DNA from: CAZTAK01 sp964611585
GTDB taxonomy: Bacteria > Pseudomonadota > Alphaproteobacteria > SHVP01
Assembly: GCA_964611585.1 (NCBI GenBank)
Contig: CAZTAK010000003.1
Location: 8,566-72,565 of the forward strand
Direction: 5' to 3'
Length of the DNA stretch: 64,000 nt
Part shown: one piece after another, positions 59,518-64,000 of the stretch
Layout of the letters: the number at the start of each line of letters is the position of its first letter
How positions within the stretch are numbered: position 1 is the stretch's first letter
Notes under the pieces: generated by a model
What the model saw: the letters and a program-made list of their open reading frames with translations, nothing else
Told to the model about the DNA's origin: nothing
Databases searched by the model: none
Program-made: the position numbers and the translations under genes

Positions 59518-59907
59518 CTAATCGCTGCCGAGGGTGGTGGCGACGATGTCGAGCACTTGGTCGCGCGTAAAGGGCTTGGCCAACGATGCGTTGGCGCCGA
59601 GCTTCTCCGCCATGTCGAGGTAGCCGAGAAAGCTAGCGGCCCGGCCGCCGCCGGATATGGCGATTACCTTCACGTCGCGGTCGTGTTTGCGCAATTCGTG
59701 GATGGTTTCGATTCCTTCCTTGACCGGCATCAGAATGTCGGTGATGACCAAATTGGGACGCTGCTCGTCGAAAAGGCGCAGTCCAGATTCGCCGTTAATC
59801 GCTGTGCGCACCCCATAGCCCGCCGCCTGTAGAATCTCGCTCAACGTTTCGCGGACAAGTTCGTCATCGTCGATGATGAGAAGCGTGTGGGTCGCGGCTT
59901 CGCTCAT
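59518..59907 (-). CDS. Single-domain response regulator (CheY-like receiver)
   Basis: A 129-residue receiver domain without an output domain. The acidic pocket is Asp13-Asp14-Asp15 (LLIIDDDELVRE), the phosphate acceptor is Asp57 (NLVITDILMP), Ser/Thr is in VIAISGG near 84 and Lys111 in SLAKPFT. An AASFLGYLDMAEKLGA insert lies after strand 4, as in several alphaproteobacterial single-domain regulators. It follows the hybrid kinase by 78 bp on the same strand and is a natural phosphoacceptor for it. Confidence 0.92.
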   Translation of the reverse strand: MSEAATHTLLIIDDDELVRETLSEILQAAGYGVRTAINGESGLRLFDEQRPNLVITDILMPVKEGIETIHELRKHDRDVKVIAISGGGRAASFLGYLDMAEKLGANASLAKPFTRDQVLDIVATTLGSD

Positions 59908-59985
59908 GAGGATCGCTAATTCCTGCTGATCGCGCCGGCGTCGCCACGATCGGATTATTTCGAGTAGATTACCGTTGAGCGAGAG

Positions 59986-61212
59986 CTATCCGTCCAGCAC
60001 TTCGCGAATTTTTTGCGCCAGTTGCTCGACCGTGAACGGCTTCGACAGCAATTCGACACCGTTGTCGAGCCTTCCGTGGTGAACGATTCCATTCTCCGTG
60101 TATCCCGAAACAAACAGGACCTTGATACCCGGGCGCCGCATCCGGATTTCGCGGGCGACGTCGTTTCCGCCCATGCCCTGCGGCAGGATCACATCCGTCA
60201 GCAGGAGGTCAATCGGGCGCAGTTCGTCGAGGAGCGCGAGTGCGGCGGGCCCGTCTGCCGCTGCCGCAACGGAATATCCGAGGTGTTCGAGGATCGTCAC
60301 CGCAAACCCGCGAACGTCGGCGTCGTCCTCGACCACCAGAATCGATTCGGTGCCACGCGGCGTTTCCGCCGCTGCGACGTCGGCCTTGCCCTCGTCGTTC
60401 CGGGCCTGCGTCGAGGTTTGCGGCAGATAGAGCCGGACCGACGTGCCATGATCGACCTCGCTGTAGATATTGATGTGCCCTTCGCTCTGTTTGACGAACC
60501 CGAAAGCCATGCTGAGGCCGAGGCCTGATCCCTTGCCGATGTCTTTGGTAGTGTAGAACGGTTCGAACACATGGTCGAGAATCTTGGCCGGAATGCCGGT
60601 GCCGGTATCGCTGACCGCAACGCGTACATAATCGCCCGGCCGCACTTCGGGGTTAGCCGCCGAATACGTCTGGTCGAGATGAAAGTTGGTGGTTTCGATC
60701 GTGAGTTTCCCGCCGTACGGCATGGCGTCCCTTGAGTTGATCGCCAGGTTGAGCAGCGCACTCTCGAGTTGGCTGCGGTCGACTTCGATTTCGGCCACGT
60801 CGGGGTCGAGAATCGTCCTGATTTCGATATCTTCGCCCAGCGTCCGCTGCAACAGTTCGGCCATGCCGTGGACCAGCAGATTGATGTTGGTGGGTTCGGG
60901 GCGCAAGACTTGGCGGCGCGAGAACGCGAGAAGACGCTGCGTGAGGTCACCGCCCCGGCGCGCTGCCCGCCGGCATATTTCCAGGAATTTATTGGCCTTG
61001 TCGTCACCCTCGATGCGGTCGGCCAGGAGTTCCAGGTTGCCCATCAACGCGGTCAAGATGTTGTTGAAGTCGTGTGCGACGCCCCCGGTCAGGTGCCCGA
61101 CGGCTTCCATCTTGGTAGCTTGCTGAAGTTGAATTTCGGTAGCGCGGCGGTCGGTGACGTCGAGCAAGAATGTCAAGACCTGGCGTGTCTTCGGGTCATC
61201 GCCCAGCGGCAT
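59986..61212 (-). CDS. Hybrid sensor histidine kinase, catalytic part with receiver domain (frameshifted gene)
   Basis: Carries the kinase core. The dimerisation domain has the phospho-accepting His in KMEAVGHLTGGVAHDFNNIL near residue 36. The ATPase domain has LLNLAINSRDAMP (N box), VSDTGTGIPAKILDHVFEPF and KGSGLGLSMAFGFVKQS (G boxes). The C-terminal receiver domain has SILVVEDDADVRGF, LLTDVILP and LLSKPFT. The frame starts at an internal Met; in-frame sequence upstream (ITDRNGKSTVWYITK) shows it is the continuation of 61218-61838 after a one-base loss in the five-T run at 61257-61261. Family 408-residue tails of this kind end PAS-rich cytoplasmic kinases. Confidence 0.88.
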   Translation of the reverse strand: MPLGDDPKTRQVLTFLLDVTDRRATEIQLQQATKMEAVGHLTGGVAHDFNNILTALMGNLELLADRIEGDDKANKFLEICRRAARRGGDLTQRLLAFSRRQVLRPEPTNINLLVHGMAELLQRTLGEDIEIRTILDPDVAEIEVDRSQLESALLNLAINSRDAMPYGGKLTIETTNFHLDQTYSAANPEVRPGDYVRVAVSDTGTGIPAKILDHVFEPFYTTKDIGKGSGLGLSMAFGFVKQSEGHINIYSEVDHGTSVRLYLPQTSTQARNDEGKADVAAAETPRGTESILVVEDDADVRGFAVTILEHLGYSVAAAADGPAALALLDELRPIDLLLTDVILPQGMGGNDVAREIRMRRPGIKVLFVSGYTENGIVHHGRLDNGVELLSKPFTVEQLAQKIREVLDG

Positions 61213-61217
61213 TTTGG

Positions 61218-61838
61218 TTATGTACCAGACCGTGGATTTGCCGTTGCGGTCGGTGATTTTTCTACGTCCGCATAGGGAATCGTCTCACCTGTTTCGAGGA
61301 CGTGCCGGTCCAACTCATCCGTCTTCTGGCTTGACGCCTGTTCGAAAAAATCCGTTGCGCGCAGGCCGATCATTTCCTCGGGTTTGTATCCGAGTGCGAC
61401 CGCCTGATAAGCGTTGACGAACGTGAAGCGGAGATCGGGCCCCTTGGTGTTGATGGCGATTGGCGCGGAACTGAGAATTGCCTCCAATAGCTCGCGGTTG
61501 GCATGGAGCTCTTCTTCCATGCGCCGGATATCGGTGATGTCGCGGGTGATGCTGAGGACGCATTTCTCTTTGCCGATCGTGACGTAGCGCGCGGCAAGAA
61601 CGGCGTCCCGATGCTGGCCATTCTTATGCCGGAACCGGAGTTCGTGGTTTACGACTTCGCCGTCGGCTCTCAGCCGCTCGACGAATCGTGCCCGCTCGTC
61701 GGGAATTGCCCAGAATGAAGCAACGTCTTGTCCAATCATTTCCTCGAGCGAATAACCCAGCATCTTCCCGACGGTGTCGTTGACGTCAAGAATGGTACCG
61801 TCGGATGCGAGGGTAATGACCATGGCATCCGGATTCAT
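61218..61838 (-). pseudogene. Hybrid sensor histidine kinase, middle part with two PAS domains (frameshifted gene)
   Basis: Two PAS domains. The first runs from MNPDAMVITLASDGTILDVN to a SITRDITDIRR PAC end, the second from NRELLEAILSSAPIAINTKG to the frame end. The second PAS lacks its PAC strands in this frame because of the lost base at 61257-61261; after VEKSPTAT the residues are not PAS. Upstream it is joined to 61835-64000 through another one-base loss in the seven-T run at 61857-61863, where restoring one base gives SEKKFFKAFRMNPDAM. Read with its neighbours it is one gene. Confidence 0.8.
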
Positions 61839-64000
61839 GCGGAAGGCCTTGAAGAATTTTTTTCGCTGTCGCGCAGCGCGTTCTCGAAGGTCTTGCGGTA
61901 GGTGATGTCGAGGGCCACGGACAGGATTTGCCGTCTTCCATCCTGACTTTGAAGGGGGACCTTGTTGACAACAAATGTCTTGCGCCCGCCGCCCGAAACT
62001 TCCATATCGAACTCATAATCGCGCACCGGCTGGCCGGTTTCGAATATTTGCTGTTCGATGCTGTCGAGTATTTCCAATGTTCCCGGCGCCAGGTCACGAA
62101 CCCGCCGGCCGATCATCGCATCGGGTGTGATTTGGAAATTATCGGCAAGCTGGCGGTTGACGAACACATAGCGCCCGTCTTCGTCCTTGATGCTGATCGG
62201 CACCGGCGCCGTATCGATGATGGCCTGCAGCCGGTCGCGGGAGTCTGCCAGCTCGCGCTCGATCCGGTTGCGGTCCGTTACGTCCTCGATGATGCTCAGA
62301 ACGCACTTCGCGCCACCTATGTTGACGATGCAGGCCGCGGTCCTGACCTCGCGCCGGTTTCCCGCCTTGTCGATCAGCACGTACTCTTTGTCGGCGACCT
62401 CGCCGTGGGCGCGGAGTTCGTCAATGAATTCATCGCGGACGGACCGGTTTTCCCAAAGATCGGAGGCGTGCGAACCGACGATTTCCTCGCGGCTGTACCC
62501 GACCAGTTTGGACAGGTGTTCATTTACGTCGAGCAACACATTGTCGGATAACCGCGTTATTACCATCGGCACCGGGCTGGCTGAAAAGGTGCGCGAGAAC
62601 TTCTCCTCGCTTTGCTTGACGGATTCTGCCGCCTGGCGTTCTTGGGTGACGTCTTGATTGACGGAGACCAAACCCTCTACGGTTCCCTCGTCGGCGCGCT
62701 GCGGCACGATGATATTCCGCAGCACACCCGGCGTGCCGTCTTGGCGCGTAAACGGGTGTTCGTTATCGGTCATTTCGCCGCGCAAGGCCGCTTCGACGTT
62801 TGGAAGCGCTAACCGGTATCGGTCCTCGCCGAGGATGTCGCGAATGTGGCGGCCGACAATCTCCGACGGTTCCCTGCCAAAGCGCTCGACGTAGCGGCGG
62901 TTGGCAAAGCGGACGATCTGGTCGCTGTCCATATAGGCGACATACATCGGCAGGGCATCGGCGATCAGGCGCATCAGGGTTTCTGACCGGCGTACCTCCT
63001 GTTCGGCCGCGCGGCGGTCCGTGTTGTCGATATTGATGGCGCCGACGCCGGGGGGATGGGCAGGGTCGTCGCCCATCGGAAACTTGATCACCAGAACCGA
63101 CCGGGTGGTTCCATCCGGGTAGGCCACATCGAGTTCATTTTCGAGGATCTTGCCGGTTTCGAGCACGATGCGGTCGTGCTCGGCATAGGTTTCGGCGACT
63201 GCGGCATCGAAAAAATCGAACGCCGTCTTGCCGGCCAGCCCCCCGGAGCCGACCGCGTGCCAGCTCTCGAACGTCTTGTTGACGAGGCGGTAGGTCCCAT
63301 TCGGATTCTTGATGAAAATGGCGGCCGGAATGTTGTCGATCACCGTGCGAACAAACGATTCGCTTTCCCGAAGTGCGTTTTCGGCCTGATTGCGCGCGGT
63401 GATGTCGGCCATCATGCTGAGGAAACAGTCCTCGTCGCCGATTTTCACGAAGCGGACGGAACCGGTGATCACGCGCCGGCTGCCGTCCTTGTGGACGATC
63501 GTTGCTTCGATGCCGTCGATCCGGCCACGCTCGCGCATTCGCGCGACGTACGCCTCGCGTTCCGGCGGCGCGCCGAGCAGCTGTGCGAGATTTTTCGACA
63601 ATGCTTCTTCCGCGCTGTAACCGGTCAGCGCGGTGAAGCTTTCATTAATTTCGAGAATTTTTCCATCGGCTGCACGAGATATCGAAATGCTGACCGGCCC
63701 GGCACGAAAGGCAGTCGAAAATTTCTCCTCGCTGAGGCGCAAGGCCTCGCTGGCTTCTTTTAGGTCGCTGATGTCGCGCACCGTCGTGATGGCGCAGTTC
63801 TCGCCCTCGATCTCAATCAAACGGGCCGAGATCAGGGCCGTCTCCGACGTTCCGTCGGCCCGGCTGAGCTCGAACTCCATTTCGCGGACCTCGCCGTCTG
63901 CCCTCAATTTGGTGATAAAACGCTCACGGTCTTCCGGTGTGCGCCACCCCTTTAGGTCGCCGGTCGTTTTGCCAACGATATCTTCGCGCTTCAGGCCGTT
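61835..64000 (-). CDS. Hybrid sensor histidine kinase, N-terminal PAS array (partial, frameshifted gene)
   Basis: The frame is open to the right edge and beyond; it contains at least six PAS domains, each closed by a PAC-type D-I/V-T-D/E-R sequence: TTVRDISDLKE, MMADITARNQ, NIDNTDRRA, NQDVTQERQ, IEDVTDRNR and ALDITYRKT. No membrane segment is visible, so this part is cytoplasmic. Repeated linkers (SEEKFS-TAF, SEEKFS-RTF) suggest domain duplication. The frame ends at 61835 after SEKNSSRPSA because one A is missing from an A8 tract; the gene continues in 61218-61838 and 59986-61212. Ligands of the PAS domains are unknown. Confidence 0.85.
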   Translation of the reverse strand, partial: NGLKREDIVGKTTGDLKGWRTPEDRERFITKLRADGEVREMEFELSRADGTSETALISARLIEIEGENCAITTVRDISDLKEASEALRLSEEKFSTAFRAGPVSISISRAADGKILEINESFTALTGYSAEEALSKNLAQLLGAPPEREAYVARMRERGRIDGIEATIVHKDGSRRVITGSVRFVKIGDEDCFLSMMADITARNQAENALRESESFVRTVIDNIPAAIFIKNPNGTYRLVNKTFESWHAVGSGGLAGKTAFDFFDAAVAETYAEHDRIVLETGKILENELDVAYPDGTTRSVLVIKFPMGDDPAHPPGVGAINIDNTDRRAAEQEVRRSETLMRLIADALPMYVAYMDSDQIVRFANRRYVERFGREPSEIVGRHIRDILGEDRYRLALPNVEAALRGEMTDNEHPFTRQDGTPGVLRNIIVPQRADEGTVEGLVSVNQDVTQERQAAESVKQSEEKFSRTFSASPVPMVITRLSDNVLLDVNEHLSKLVGYSREEIVGSHASDLWENRSVRDEFIDELRAHGEVADKEYVLIDKAGNRREVRTAACIVNIGGAKCVLSIIEDVTDRNRIERELADSRDRLQAIIDTAPVPISIKDEDGRYVFVNRQLADNFQITPDAMIGRRVRDLAPGTLEILDSIEQQIFETGQPVRDYEFDMEVSGGGRKTFVVNKVPLQSQDGRRQILSVALDITYRKTFENALRDSEKNSSRPSA

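Noticed and set aside
1..64000. tRNA, rRNA, prophage or transposase genes
   Set aside because: No T-loop-like GGTTCGAATCC sequences in a cloverleaf context, no rRNA landmarks and no integrase, transposase or phage structural proteins were seen in any frame.

Overview
The window is G+C-rich, densely packed bacterial chromosome. The order dapA-smpB ... folK-rpoZ-rsh-pyrE-DUF2062-pdxJ-acpS-lepB-rnc-era-recO-parC, the Mg-type hemB, an LdtR-like MarR regulator and the CobG/CobN type of cobalamin pathway all point to an alphaproteobacterium, most likely near Rhodospirillales. No tRNA, rRNA, CRISPR array, prophage or transposase gene was seen.

Region 1 (about 0.3-23.2 kb) is an almost complete cobalamin locus. 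A minus-strand polycistron, led by a cobalamin riboswitch, runs DUF1636-cobW-cobN-cobG-cobH-cobI-cobJ-(cobK)-cobL-cobE-cobM-(cbiD)-cobA-cobB-cobT-cobS. Most junctions are 4-nt ATGA/GTGA overlaps. cobK and cbiD lie on the opposite strand, with 3' ends overlapping their neighbours. A plus-strand arm (cobP-cobO-cobQ, then cobC, with cobD convergent to cobQ) covers the late steps. A second riboswitch precedes the cobalt uptake pair cbtB-cbtA. Oxygen-dependent CobG and the late chelatase CobN coexist with CbiD, normally the anaerobic-route C1-methylase, and no cobF is visible.

Region 2 (23.2-31.7 kb) holds pyrD, a Nu-type glutathione transferase, an aldo/keto reductase, a GFA protein, a threonine/serine dehydratase, an alpha/beta hydrolase, a haloacid dehalogenase and a lytic transglycosylase. 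Region 3 (31.7-45.9 kb) is the housekeeping core: lysine and folate synthesis, trans-translation, RNA polymerase omega, (p)ppGpp metabolism, pyrimidines, PLP, ACP activation, signal peptidase, RNase III, Era, RecO and topoisomerase IV. Region 4 (46.1-64.0 kb) carries a TRAP transporter (dctQM and dctP), an N-end-rule leucyltransferase, motAB, a flavin reductase, an ACT-type threonine ammonia-lyase, a penicillin-acylase family hydrolase, hemB, ldtR, a single-domain response regulator and a hybrid histidine kinase with at least eight PAS domains that runs off the right edge.

Three patterns stand out. (i) Families of palindromic elements fill the convergent intergenic gaps: a 106-107 bp two-hairpin element in three copies (33.1, 48.1, 59.3 kb), a second family of about 135 bp in two copies (26.8 and 59.4 kb), and a 266 bp element with terminal inverted repeats at 21.7 kb. 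Their ends repeatedly supply the stop codon of the neighbouring gene. (ii) Four short gene stubs keep a start codon and N-terminus but lose the rest: a GST, a probable methyltransferase, a type III PLP decarboxylase and an IcmF-like B12 mutase. (iii) Four single-base frameshifts break motA, the threonine ammonia-lyase and the PAS kinase (twice). Three of them lie in homopolymer runs, so sequencing error must be excluded before calling them pseudogenes.
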